NCBI GenBank assembly: GCA_029204225.1
Contig: CM055096.1
Span: forward strand, 77,564,580-77,628,579
Reading direction: 5' to 3'
Length of the DNA: 64,000 nucleotides
DNA from: Diphasiastrum complanatum
Lineage: Eukaryota > Streptophyta > Lycopodiopsida > Lycopodiales > Lycopodiaceae
Made by a program: the position numbers and the translations under genes. This document shows, in pieces, positions 1 through 11,160 of this stretch (the stretch's first letter is position 1; each line of letters starts with the position of its first letter). The notes under the pieces are model-generated. The model saw only the letters and a list, made by a program, of their open reading frames with translations, did no database searches and was not told the DNA's origin.

Positions 1-547
1 GGCATTGTGTAATGAAAGGAACAGATCCTTCATCTTTCTGATAAAAGAGGTAAGGTCTCTGCCATCCCATCGCAGATTTGTCAACTGATCTTCAAGAAGC
101 ATGATCTGGCTGCGTGATTTTGTCTGAAATCTGGTAAGCAATGTATCTCACATCTCTCTTGCATTAGAGAGTGTCGCAAGGTCAAGCGTCAGGCTATCTT
201 TGATGGATGATGACAACACGACTACTGCCTTGTCGTTCTTCTCTCTCCATTCTCGTAGCTCTTTGCCAATAGTTGTAGGCATCTCTTCGGTGCCGTCTAC
301 CCAGAGCCATAGCCCTTCTCCCTTCAATATGAGAGAGGTCTTTATCTTCCATGCTAGGAAGTTTGACATGGTTGAATCGAGGATTGTGCAGATCTTCGAC
401 TGTATACTGCTGATCGATGCCATTGCTGTAGATTGTGTTCTTCAGCTGTTCTTTATGGTTTCTTGTTTTGAATGCTTGTCTCCTGGATCTGATAGCTCTT
501 TAGCTATATCAGGTCTTGGATATGAGCTTGTCATGGCTCTGGTACCA
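1..547 (-). mobile_element. Ty1/copia fossil: gag start, leader and primer-binding site
   Basis: Read on the minus strand this is the 5' end of a copia polyprotein. The gag begins near 423 with wording typical of the family (SNFLAWKIKTSLIL, then LWLWVDGTEEMP) and continues to the window edge. A primer-binding site complementary to initiator-Met tRNA, TGGTACCAGAGCC, lies at 535-547 on the minus strand, placing the 5' LTR just to its right. The element runs out of the window to the left. It is a broken, fairly old copy. Confidence 0.75.
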
Positions 548-548
548 C

Positions 549-945
549 TGTTGGGAAATCTTCGCTCTAATAAGGGTGCAATGGGTATCTAGACACGAAT
601 TGTTTCGTCCTCTGATACCCGTTATTGAGATTCTCACATAAACAAACCTAGATGAAGTTCGATTATGTCCTCAGGTCTATTTCCCTCTGTGATAGGATCT
701 GCAATCCTCCAAAGTGAGGACAAACACTGTTGACCTACGTAGAATTTACTTATGCATTCGACAAGGTAAAACCAGTGTGCGGAATAAGATTGAAACCAGC
801 TGATAACAAACATACAACTATCAGACAATTAAGCATTCGATCATGTTCAAGACAAGAAACTCTTCTGCATAAAACATCTACTGCATTATCAGAGAATTCC
901 TTAGGCATTGTTTGTGACAGACCACACAGCGCGTTGACGTGAAAG
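549..945 (-). repeat. probable copia LTR (5' LTR of the element at 1-547)
   Basis: The LTR must abut the primer-binding site at 535-547, so it begins about 549 (minus-strand end ...CCCAACA). Its outer edge is not defined by any repeat partner in the window, and 945 is only a guess from a change of texture. A short perfect stem, GTGAAAGA/TCTTTCAC, sits at about 940-962. Confidence 0.35.
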
Positions 946-3018
946 AAACTCTGTCTTTCACGAATTAAAACTTGTTGCGCTTACTAGCGGACTTCTTGAA
1001 TATTAGCTTGCTGGCTATACATTGCTCAACTTACATTGGTATATTGCCAATCTACTACAACTGCATAATTAATTATCAGGAAAACAATTTGTTTCTTCAA
1101 TGTGGACTATGTAATTTATTTTACATGAGAAAGTTGAATGGTTGTGAATGATTCACTTGATACAGTTGCTCAAGCTATGATGCCCAGGCTTTTTGTGGTA
1201 TTGGAAAATGAAAAGCCAATTTTAATGTGGCAAAATAGAAAAAAAGAAAAGTGGACACAATACCATAGAAGGAAGATGTGCTAGATATTGTCATGACACC
1301 TATCAAGATACATTGAGACAATAATTAGTAGTAAAGAGTGGAGACAAATAGTGTCACTTCCAAAGTTGTCTCATATTGAAATCCATTGAAATTTTTTCAT
1401 CTAGTTAGCATCTTCTTGTAGTTAGAAACAAAATGCAATTAATAGCAAATGGCATGCCATGTGCTACATAATCGATGAACCATGGGTAGAATGAAACTCG
1501 CAAAACTAGCAAAAAATTTACTCAAAAATTGTCAAAACCCTTTGGTAAAGTGATCTTGATCATACCAGTGAGATTGTGTAGAAATTGTCTAACAATTTCA
1601 CAAGCGGTTTTTTGTGAGATTGCTATTGTCTTAGATCCAAGTTTAGGATCATCATTAGATCTTAAAATTTTACACTTTCTAACCTCAAAGTTAGCCGAAT
1701 TACCAATTGAGAGATCACATGAGAATGCATTCCTCTGATACATAGAGTTTAAAATTCAAGCTACAACTTATGAGTAATTTCACTTGCTTATGAACATAGA
1801 TAGTGATATCTTACATGTATTGAGCCAAGGATTTTGTAATGAGCTTTGCATCAAGTAAAACCATCTCTAAACTATGACAAGGTTGAATGGTTGCTAAATT
1901 GGACATAAGCATTACAAAAAAATTCCTTTGCAAGCATAAAGGATTAGCAGAGTACAAATTGGACTTTTCATAGGCTAAAATATCATACTTGAACATCTTA
2001 CGGACATTTGATGGGCCCTATTGTGTTCTTGAAAATTTTTGGAGACCTTAAGATGCATATTCCGTCGAGCACATATGACTTTTATGGAGTACTTCACGTG
2101 TGTTTTAAATCATGGTCCATTGAATCTACATGTTACACCATAAATTATTGAGGGCAAATCTTGTAGGATTCAATGCTCTTCAACTATGAAAAGTGCTACA
2201 AAGAGTAAAATGCCACATAGAACCTTTGGGAAATGGTCTTTTTAGTGACTTTGTTGTTTTACCAAGTGCAAAGATCACTAAAAAGACCTTTTTCAAGCAT
2301 AAATGATGGCAAGGAGGGAGAATCAGTTTTAAGACTTACTTTTGATTTTTGAGTCTCACTTATAAGTCTTCATGAGTAATAATTGATGTCGAGTGTTTAC
2401 TAAAATTTTCAATACTAGTTGCATCCTATTGGTATTGAGAGATTCCCATATCTTTCATATCAACCACTTGTTAGAACTTCAACTTAAACTTTTCACTTGT
2501 TAGTTGTATATCCTAGACTAAATTGTATGTCAACTGCCAAACTCTTTTATCTCTCTCTTTTTTGGGGTTTCTTTTAATTGTAGTTTTTCAATGATGATGT
2601 TGAGCGGTCCTACCAAAAAATAATGTACAACTTAATTTAGGCTTAATAAGTGTGCGGGCACTAGCATCTAACATGTACGAGCACAACTAGTTAAGTTGTA
2701 TAACTTGAAAACTAGGAATACGTGACTTGGGCATAATATTATTAAGGCCCAAGGTCAAGTTAGCTAAAATTCTAAGTTAAGAGGCAATCAAATGTATCAT
2801 ATGAGGGCCCTTCTCCCTTAAAAAAGAATCACATGAATAATGTGAAGTGCACCCTTGTCAAACTAGGACCAGTAGATTTCAATTGAAGAGAGCTTGGATT
2901 AGAATCCTTGTCATTTAGAAGTAGCCAATGGTTAGATCCACCTCTCAAATCTACAAAAGAAGGCCATTTTTTTGGTATTATATCATCTCTATTTTCCTAG
3001 TAAACACATGCAAAGCAT
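946..3018. other. 2.1 kb without a recognisable gene
   Basis: AT-rich sequence with no family I recognise. Minus-strand readings at 1,811-1,996 and 1,522-1,743 have protein-like composition (for example CLQRNFFVMLMSNLA) and could be one decayed gene, but I cannot name it. A perfect 14-bp inverted repeat lies at 2,235-2,288. No promoter, RNA gene or LTR boundary was found. Confidence 0.4.
2235..2288. repeat. hairpin: perfect 14-bp inverted repeat, 26-nt loop
   Basis: GGTCTTTTTAGTGA at 2,235-2,248 is followed by its exact reverse complement at 2,275-2,288. Beyond one unpaired base the flanks can continue to pair (AAA/TTT). No target duplication was identified, so MITE status is unproven. Confidence 0.7.
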
Positions 3019-3800
<782 letters not shown>

Positions 3801-3810
3801 GAATGTCACA

Positions 3811-4005
3811 GAGGAGCGTGAGAATGGACGCCTGCTCAAAACCCTTATTCTCATGCTCTTGTGTGATCATGTAGGAGCACAAAAATAGGGCTTCTGACCA
3901 GGTCAAAGGGTCCATTCTTGCACTCCTCTCTGATCACGCAGGAGCACGAGAATTGGCAGTTTGACCTAGTTAGATGGTCTACTCTCGTGCTCCTTTGTGA
4001 TCGTC
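3811..4005. repeat. 67-bp tandem repeat, each unit carrying a 40-bp palindrome
   Basis: Imperfect palindromes of 40 bp lie at 3,847-3,886 and 3,914-3,953. Their left arm is like ATTCTCGTGCTCC and their right arm like GGAGCACGAGAAT. A further left arm begins at 3,981 and an extra right arm lies at 3,813-3,825. The period is 67 bp (61 for the first). The tract touches the 3' end of the decayed DUF7869-like gene and may belong to the terminus of the same mobile element. Confidence 0.7.
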
Positions 4006-4776
4006 TTATGAAATTTGTATCGTAAAACACGTGGCTTGGGAGTATAAGCCTCTCGAATAAGAGTCATCATCACCGGGAGAGTGAATGCATCATGACATGA
4101 CAATTTCCTTGTAAATGTATTGAACATCTGATCTATATGATCATGCGTATGACCAACCAGAAGAAAATTGAGTTTAACCCAAAACAAGCATGCTGAGATA
4201 ACCCAAAACCATCTGATTTTTATTCTCATGAGCTGTGTTGTCCACCCACTACAAGTAAAGTACTAGAGGTAAGCACGCTGGCCACGAAGATATCACTTGG
4301 TGCTTTATCGTAATTGTTAGATTCAGATCATTATGAACATTCGGATACATAAGATAAACTTTTGGGTGGACACATGCATTATAAATTAAACATCCAACCA
4401 AATGTATTTGAACAAATGTATCCTCTGTGATGTCCTTTGGGGTCCTAAGAAAGTGAGGCAAATTCGTTTTCTTCTGATCCATTCCATCAATCACAAATCC
4501 CATATATTTCTCAGGAAAAGAGAAACATTTTCTTCTATAATCCATCACTTTCTTTCTTTCTTGTGCTTGTTCCTCTCTATGACTTTTCCAGCTGACTTGA
4601 CATCCTCTGTGCCAGTTTTTAATCAACATTTTCCTTCTACTCTTGAGCTCGGCACAAATGCATTGACCCATTTGAACTTTTCTTGGAATTATAACCTCGT
4701 TGAAAAATAATTTCCAGATCCTAGTGAAGTATGAGTACCTTATAAATCTCTCAGAATTAATGTTCTCCACCTCCAA
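3966..4776 (-). pseudogene. DUF7869-like gene, decayed
   Basis: Two minus-strand blocks, 4,776-4,249 (175 codons) then 4,229-3,966 (87 codons), appear in the order expected of the DUF7869 family. That is a large eukaryotic family often found in repetitive, transposon-like genes, with no proven reaction that I know of. The first block carries the hallmark IDGMDQKKTNLPHF at about residues 95-110 and ends with DLNLTITI. The second carries the hallmark VGHTHDHIDQMF. By the usual layout several dozen residues between the two blocks are missing and the frame changes, so this copy is broken. Its start lies 24 bp from the start of the plus-strand gene beginning at 4,800, which suggests divergent transcription from a shared region. 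A role as an RNase H-fold transposase is only speculation. Confidence 0.6.
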
Positions 4777-4799
4777 AAAAATCTCGGAGTCGTCCTAAT

Positions 4800-7190
4800 T
4801 TGTCTCCTCCAATTTCAAAACCAACAAAATCAAAATGTGTTGTTCATGAATGGGCTCTGAAATACTCACAAGACAAAAGGTTTTCCCTTTTTATATCTAG
4901 GAAACCAGATCTTTCTTTAGATGTGAGCGATATTCAGTGTTGTGGAATGGTAACTTGGGTGGATTATGAAGGCGAGGATGATCTTGGTACAATTATCTTA
5001 ACTATTGAAGATCCCTCATCAAGTGCAAAATGATTATTTAGTTTGAATGAGAAATTGTGCAGACATGATTTGTGCTCCCCATCCATTTTGAAGAAGCACC
5101 TTCAATCTAGTTCCAATCATGATTGTCACGTTGGGGCCACTTGCAATGAAGGAGATACTAATAGAACCTTCGTCTGAGGAAGACGTCCGACATGGAAAAA
5201 GGCTTGCAATTTTTGTTGAGAAGCCAGTGAGACAGAAACTATTGGGCACAATAGATATAACTGAGACTTCGAAAGCACCTGTCACAGTTACAAAGAAGGT
5301 TCCAAAGAAATTTTTGCAAAAATTTGACCATTTATTCCATGTTGCTTTTAGGACAGGTGATATTGGGATCTGCAAGACCAAATATTCATGATGTGAAAAA
5401 ATAAACAGCTAAAAAATTAGAAGAGTGGACAGATAAAAGATGACATTGTAGGTGGAACCAAGTCCAAAAATAAAATAAAATACCTGATTATTGAAGAGTT
5501 GTCTGAAGAGATGAAAGGGCACCTGTGGAGATCTTTGCAAGGTGTGAGGGACGAAAAAGTCCTTAAATCTGTTCTGACAAGGGTTGTGGAAAAAGGAGCT
5601 CTCCTTAGAGGAGATGGCAGAAGAGTTTGGAAGGTGAATGATTTGATAAATTTTCTAGATTTTATGTTTCTAAGTACTCATAATACGGCTACAATGTTAA
5701 TTTGTCTCATTTTTTTGTCTTTATTCACTTGACGTTTTTGCACAAACACAAAAATTTTATGAGAATTCAAGAAATTATTGTGAAAAGACTAGCATGTTCA
5801 TCTTGGGATGAAGTTGTGGAGAATTATCATGTTTCGAGCTCGCATTCGGCATTGTTCGAGTATTTTCTTTCCTTCAAAAATTTCAAGGTGCGTGTAGATC
5901 TATTATGTTATTTAATACATACATCATAATCTATTTTTAAAACATTTTGCTGATTTGCTTTATTATTTGTAGCCGAAGTGTATCAAAGGTATGGATGTAA
6001 TTGATTGCCCGCCCAACTTGTTAATGCATATCGAAAGGGCAACTAAGGAGACAAATGTGTGAGACTTTGCCAATCGTGTCTGATGCATTCAAATTTGTTG
6101 TAAATAGTGATCCAACTTCCTTGCCTGACTATTATAAAATTTTTATTGGTGATGTACAAAATATGTGTGATATTCTTTTCGATTTGTTATTGCTGATATA
6201 CCCTATGGTTTCCGATTGCCCAATTCTATAAATGATGAAAAAGCGTTTACCTACAAGGAAGTGTCCAAATTGATTCTTGATTTTAAGCTCCTGACAACCT
6301 CTCCGTTCTAGAGGTTCTTAATATTTCATAGTGCAGCTCAAACAACTTTTGTTCTTGCATCCTTGAAGGAGCACACTCACGGGGCAAAGAACCTTATTTG
6401 GTATGTCATTTTATATGATGTGTTCTTAGATATCTAATTTATCATCATTTTTTAGATATATTTTTTATATTTTTTGTAACATTCAAATTTCAGGCACAAA
6501 ACAAATATCGGTTATGCACCAAGATCCAGATTGCTGAGTGCTTTTGAGATGATCAGTATTGGATACTTTGATGAGAAGAAGCACATCAAAGCTCACTACA
6601 TTGAAGATGGTAGTAATGTTCTTAGCTTTCCAGCCGTCACTCGAAAATGAAGGCATGTTGAAGGAAGTCATTCTCTTGTGAATCCCTACCAAAAGCCCCA
6701 ACGGTTAATCAATAGATTGATAAACTTGCTTTCGAGTGAAAGTGACTGGGTCTATCTGCAAGAACAGGTAAATGTTTATTATAAAGATTACATGCTAGTA
6801 CATAAATAATCACTTTGAAAAACTCTCTTCTTCAATATTATTGTGTTCAATTTTAGGTACAACAACATTGTGTACAGTGAAGCTTAGGAGATCCTACATT
6901 GCCTTTGAGCTTGATGAAATACAAGCTCCTTATACTGAGATGCGTGTAGCTGCCACAAATGAGCTCCCTGATGAGGATCAGGAGGTGGGGGCAATTATTG
7001 TTGCTGACAATGATAAGTTTCAAATGGCTTCTATGGAGTCAATGCCTCCAATCCACTCAAAAAAAAAGCTGAGCTTGGTGGGCTAGCAGACGAGACAATG
7101 ATTGGTGGGGAAGGAGGACTTGACAATGATAAATCTGAAGAGGAGAGAGATGAGGAGAAAGAGAGAAGACGGCTTCGAAAAAAATGACCA
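4800..7190 (+). pseudogene. beta-class DNA amino-methyltransferase (N4C/N6A type), multi-exon, decayed
   Basis: Several exons in order can be read. The first part (4,800-5,390) is unrecognised. A helical segment ending GDGRRVWK lies at 5,460-5,632, followed by an exon ending at 5,887 (SFKNFK). The exon at 5,973-6,400 begins PKCIKGMDVIDCPP and holds DIPYGF at 6,194-6,211, which corresponds to catalytic motif IV, DPPY. The exon at 6,494-6,767 reads HKTNIGYAPRSRLLSAFEM and NPYQKPQRLI, and the exon from 6,857 holds GTTTLCTVKLRRSYIAFELD, which corresponds to AdoMet-binding motif I. Introns 5,888-5,972, 6,401-6,493 and 6,768-6,856 all have GT...AG ends, and the 6,401-6,493 junction restores LIWHKTN exactly. 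Motif IV before motif I is the beta-class order. Stops (for example after KETNV, near 6,060) and frame changes within exons, an Ile in DPPY and a phase mismatch at the last junction show that it is dead. Such enzymes methylate cytosine N4 or adenine N6. Which base cannot be told. Confidence 0.65.
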
Positions 7191-7724
7191 ATTGTTAGAT
7201 ATCTAGAATCATATCATGGATGATATGATTTGACAAAACATTGATAAATTGTTTTAAATTGAATAAATTAATATAACACCATGGTTTTGAATTTCAAATG
7301 TTCAAAATTGTTTGTTTTTTGTTAATTAAGTAGAGCACAAGAATAGTGTGATGTTTGTTTGATTGGTAGAATTTGATTGCCACATGTTTTTATGAATGTA
7401 TTGTTGATGGATGCTTACAAAGCTATGTTTATTTTGTGATATCTAAATTTTCAAAAACGTAATTCTTAGTTCTCTTTAGCCTTATTACAACAATAAATTG
7501 CATATAACATAGAATTATGACATTTTTTAATTGTCATTGAAATGTCCAGTTAATATATCTCAATTTTAATATAAATTAAAATTATTATCAAATTAAAGAA
7601 TGCTGCAAAAATCCAAAGTATGTCTTATAAGATGGTTTTAATAAAGAAGAATTCAATTTGGGTTTACAATTTGTAAAGCTACTTAAAATTTTATAAATCA
7701 TGAACTTCATATAATCAATAATTA
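7191..7724. other. AT-rich spacer, nothing recognised
   Basis: Strongly AT-rich, without coding signal. It separates the methyltransferase remnant from the copia fragment that starts inside an integrase domain at about 7,725. Confidence 0.5.
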
Positions 7725-9255
7725 ATAAATAATTTCTAGTCGAGTTTTGTGAAACTAATGGCATAAAGAGAGAGTTTACTTGTACATATACTCCACAACA
7801 AAATGGAGTAGCTGAGAGAAAGAATAGGACACTATGTGAGTGTGCTAAAGCTATGAGATTAGATGCATCTCTTCCTATTTCATTTTGGGGAGAAGCTATT
7901 TTATGTGCAAATTTTCTTTGTAATAGGATGACTAATAGTGCCATTAAAGGACTTACACCTTATGAAGTATTGTTTGGCAAAAAGCCAAATCTTAGTGATT
8001 TGAAAGTTTTTGGATGTACTTGTTATGTACATATTCCTTTAGAAACAAGGAAAAAGGAAGATGCCACTTCTTTCAAAGGCATCTTTGTTGGTTATAGTGA
8101 AAGTAAGAAAGCTTATAGGATATATGATCCTATTACAAAAAAAGTTGTTACTAGTAGAGATGTACTTTTTGATGAATCTCTCCAAGCCAAAGGAAAGGTG
8201 ACTTCCAACAACACTCAACTTGACAAAGATCATGCTATGGCCGAGGAGGAGCTTCATGAAGACGAAGACCAAGTGGAACCTACTCCAAGTCCAAGGGTGC
8301 CAAGAGGATCAACAAGGACAAGGATTGAGCCATCAAGGCTCACTTATAGTGACAAAGGGGAGCAAAGGGAATATTCTCAACTACTCAACTTTTATACTTT
8401 CTTTACTACTATGCTTGAAGAACCAACTAGTTTTGAGGAAGCAAATAAGTGTCAATATTGGAGGAATACTATGCAAGTAGAGTTTGATGCATTAATGGAA
8501 AATCAGACTTGGAAACTTGTTGATTTATCTTATGGAAAGAAGGCTCTTACTTGTAAATGGATATATAGATTGAAATATAATCAAGATGGTTCCATTCATA
8601 AGTACAAAGCTAGACTTATAGCAAAAGGTTTTTTGCAAGTCAAAGGCATAGATTATGATGAAACCTTTGCACCTGTTGCAAAGCTTGTGACCATTAGATT
8701 AATCATATGTCTTGCGACTTCTTTCAAATGGGAGCTCTTCCAACTTGATGTGACAAATGCTTTCTTGAATGGATTCTTGAAAGAGAAAATCTACATGTGC
8801 CAACCTGAGGGCTTCATCAAAGATGGAGAAGAAGACAAGGTGTGTCTCTTGAAGAAGAGTCTTTATGGACTCAAGCAAGCACCAAGAGCATGGTACTCTA
8901 GGTTGCATTCCTATCTTCTTTCCATTGGATTTGTTATAAATTCTTATGAACCATCATTGTACTACAAATGTAATGATGGAAAGATCATTATCTTAGTTTT
9001 ATATGTTGATGACACTATACTCACAGGAAATGATCTAGATGGCATCAAGAATGTAAAAGTTTCCTTGTCTAGTGAATTTAAGATGGTAGATCTAGGACTT
9101 CTTAAAGTTATACTTGGAATAGAAGTCACTAGAAGTAATGATTTTACCTTCATATGTCAATCTAAGTATGCTAGATCAATCTTAGCAAGATTTGGCATGA
9201 TTGATTGTAAAGGAGGGCAAATTATTTATTTAATAATTCAATGCTTAAATGTTCG
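7725..9255 (+). mobile_element. Ty1/copia fossil: integrase end and reverse transcriptase
   Basis: The fragment starts inside the integrase (YTPQQNGVAERKNRTLCE), continues through the copia integrase C-terminus (LFGKKPNLSDLKVFGCTCYVH) and the linker, and contains most of the reverse transcriptase. Visible motifs are KWIYRLKYNQDGS, KARLIAKGF, FQLDVTNAFLNG, SLYGLKQAPRAWY and the YVDD box (VLYVDDTIL). One frame stays open for almost 500 codons. Gag, protease and both LTRs are absent on this side. It is a truncated, moderately old copy. Confidence 0.9.
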
Positions 9256-9339
9256 GCTACGTAATCACTATAGTACTGATGATTTCAAAGTTAGTTACTA
9301 TAAGATCAAACGTGATTTTTATCACTATTGTTTTTCTTG

Positions 9340-10562
9340 AAATTGATAGGTGTAGTCATGCATGAAGAAAGAGGAAGATAGTTTATTCCGCTGCGCACGA
9401 TAAGTTTTCTTTCTTGTCGTTCGAATTATTTTTTTTATTCGATTCTTTTAGACCTATCTTTTACACACCTCTTTCCAACATGGTATTAGAGCTCAAGAGT
9501 AAGAAGCACCTAGTGCGCAAAATTCACAAGGCTCTCTATGGTCTGAAACAATCACCAAGAGCCTGGTTTTAAAAAATCAATGCATTTTTAATCGAGAATG
9601 GTTTTATTCCAAACTCGGCAGACTCGAATGTTTACTTCAAGTCTGTTTCTCGTTCCTTCATTATCATCACTCTCTATGTCGATGATACGTTACTATCTTG
9701 TAACAATCTGAATTTATTGAAGGATACGAAATGCATGTTGGCACAAGAGTACCAAATGACTAACATGGAGCCAGCCCATTACTGTCTCAATTTCTAGATC
9801 TATCGAGATCGACCCAGCAGACAAATCTTCATTAGTCAACAACGATATCTCATCAACATACTGAACAAATACGAAATGACCAATTGCAAGTCGAGCTACT
9901 TCCCACTCGACCCTGGTTTGAAGCTGTCAAAGGAGCAGTGTCCACAATCTGAGGCAAAGATGGAGGAAATGAAACAATATCCATTTCACTCCATCGTTGG
10001 GTCACTCATGTATGTTATGCTCTGCACTCGACCCGACTTGGCATACTCCATCAGCTCTCTCAGCCAATTCCTATCGAATCCAGAGCCAACTCATTAGAAA
10101 GCTCTCGTGAAGGTCATGAAGTATATCCAAGCAACCAAACATCTCAGCATCTGTTATGGAGGCAGCCAATTTGCTAATATTCTTGAAGGATATATAGATG
10201 CAGATTCGGTAGGAGATATCGACACCAGAAGATCAACTTCTGGATTTGTATTCCTATTGAATCAAGGCCCAATCTCATGGAACAGCCGAAAACAGACCTC
10301 AGTAGCATTATCTTCAACCAAATCAGAATACATAGCTGCCACAAATGCTACCAAGGAGGCAATTTGGCTAAGGAACCTGCTTGCAGATATCGGCCTTGCT
10401 CAAGAACATCTAACAATAATTTATTGTGATAATCAAAGCACAATAGCACTCTCTCTAAATTCAAAATTTCACTCTCGGTGCAAACACATTGAAATCCAAG
10501 GATCACCATATCAGATTTAACGACATGCTAAATCTAAATTCAGGATCCACATTAAGGGGGAG
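9340..10562 (+). mobile_element. Ty1/copia fossil (family Z): LTR end, primer site, RT end, RNase H, polypurine tract
   Basis: A different copia element, reduced internally. The end of a 5' LTR (ending CCAACA) is followed at 9,481-9,493 by a primer-binding site TGGTATTAGAGCT, and very soon after by late reverse-transcriptase sequence (ALYGLKQSPRAW, LYVDDTLL). The RNase H domain follows, with SLMYVMLCTRPDLAYSI, the copia motif STSGFVFLLNQGPISW, and KTEYIAATNA-like and IYCDNQSTIAL segments. A polypurine tract AAGGGGGAG at 10,554-10,562 abuts the 3' LTR. It is broken with several breaks. The primer-site variant is shared with the family Z copy at 23.5-24.6 kb. Confidence 0.85.
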
Positions 10563-10925
10563 TGTTGGATTTCAATGCTCAAGACCAAATACATCAAGTA
10601 ATGAGAATCCTGAAAAATTTTGTCAAAGTCCGACAACGACGAGTCGATTCAATCAGACTTGTCGACTTCGACTTCACCATGTACATATATGTAATCAACG
10701 ATAATCTCCATCAAACATCCCGACACATCGAGGTAACTGACATATCGAAGCACCCGAAGTACCCGACACATCGAAGTGCCCGACACATCGAGGTGCCCGA
10801 CATATCGACTTTCTCATCAGGAATAATCGATCCATGAACTATAAAACGACTTCAAGTACATCTCTAACAGTCCACCTGACATGTACATACATTTATAGTT
10901 AAGAGAAGACGACCATCTTTTATGA
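10563..10925 (+). repeat. 3' LTR of copia family Z (partial)
   Basis: It starts TGTTGGATTTCAATGC directly after the polypurine tract. It matches, in reverse complement, the LTR at 23,791-24,592, including the shared series of CCGACACATCGAGGT-like short repeats. Similarity fades near 10,925, so the 3' part is lost or diverged. The short 10,926-11,160 interval holds nothing recognised. Confidence 0.8.
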
Positions 10926-11160
10926 ACAGCAGATAACGTTTAATAATAGTGGAAGTATATCTACTGTAAGCAAGCATCAAAATCATTCACAATTACACAC
11001 CATAGGCAGAATGTTGTGAAAATTAAAAAGCCATCCAACTTGACTTTTGTGGTTGATGAAGATTTTTATCTTGCATGTAGTGTTACAACTTGTAAATATC
11101 AAAATTAGCCTTGTAGAAACTCTAGCTACATCTCATGCAATAATGTCTACTTGTCATATG

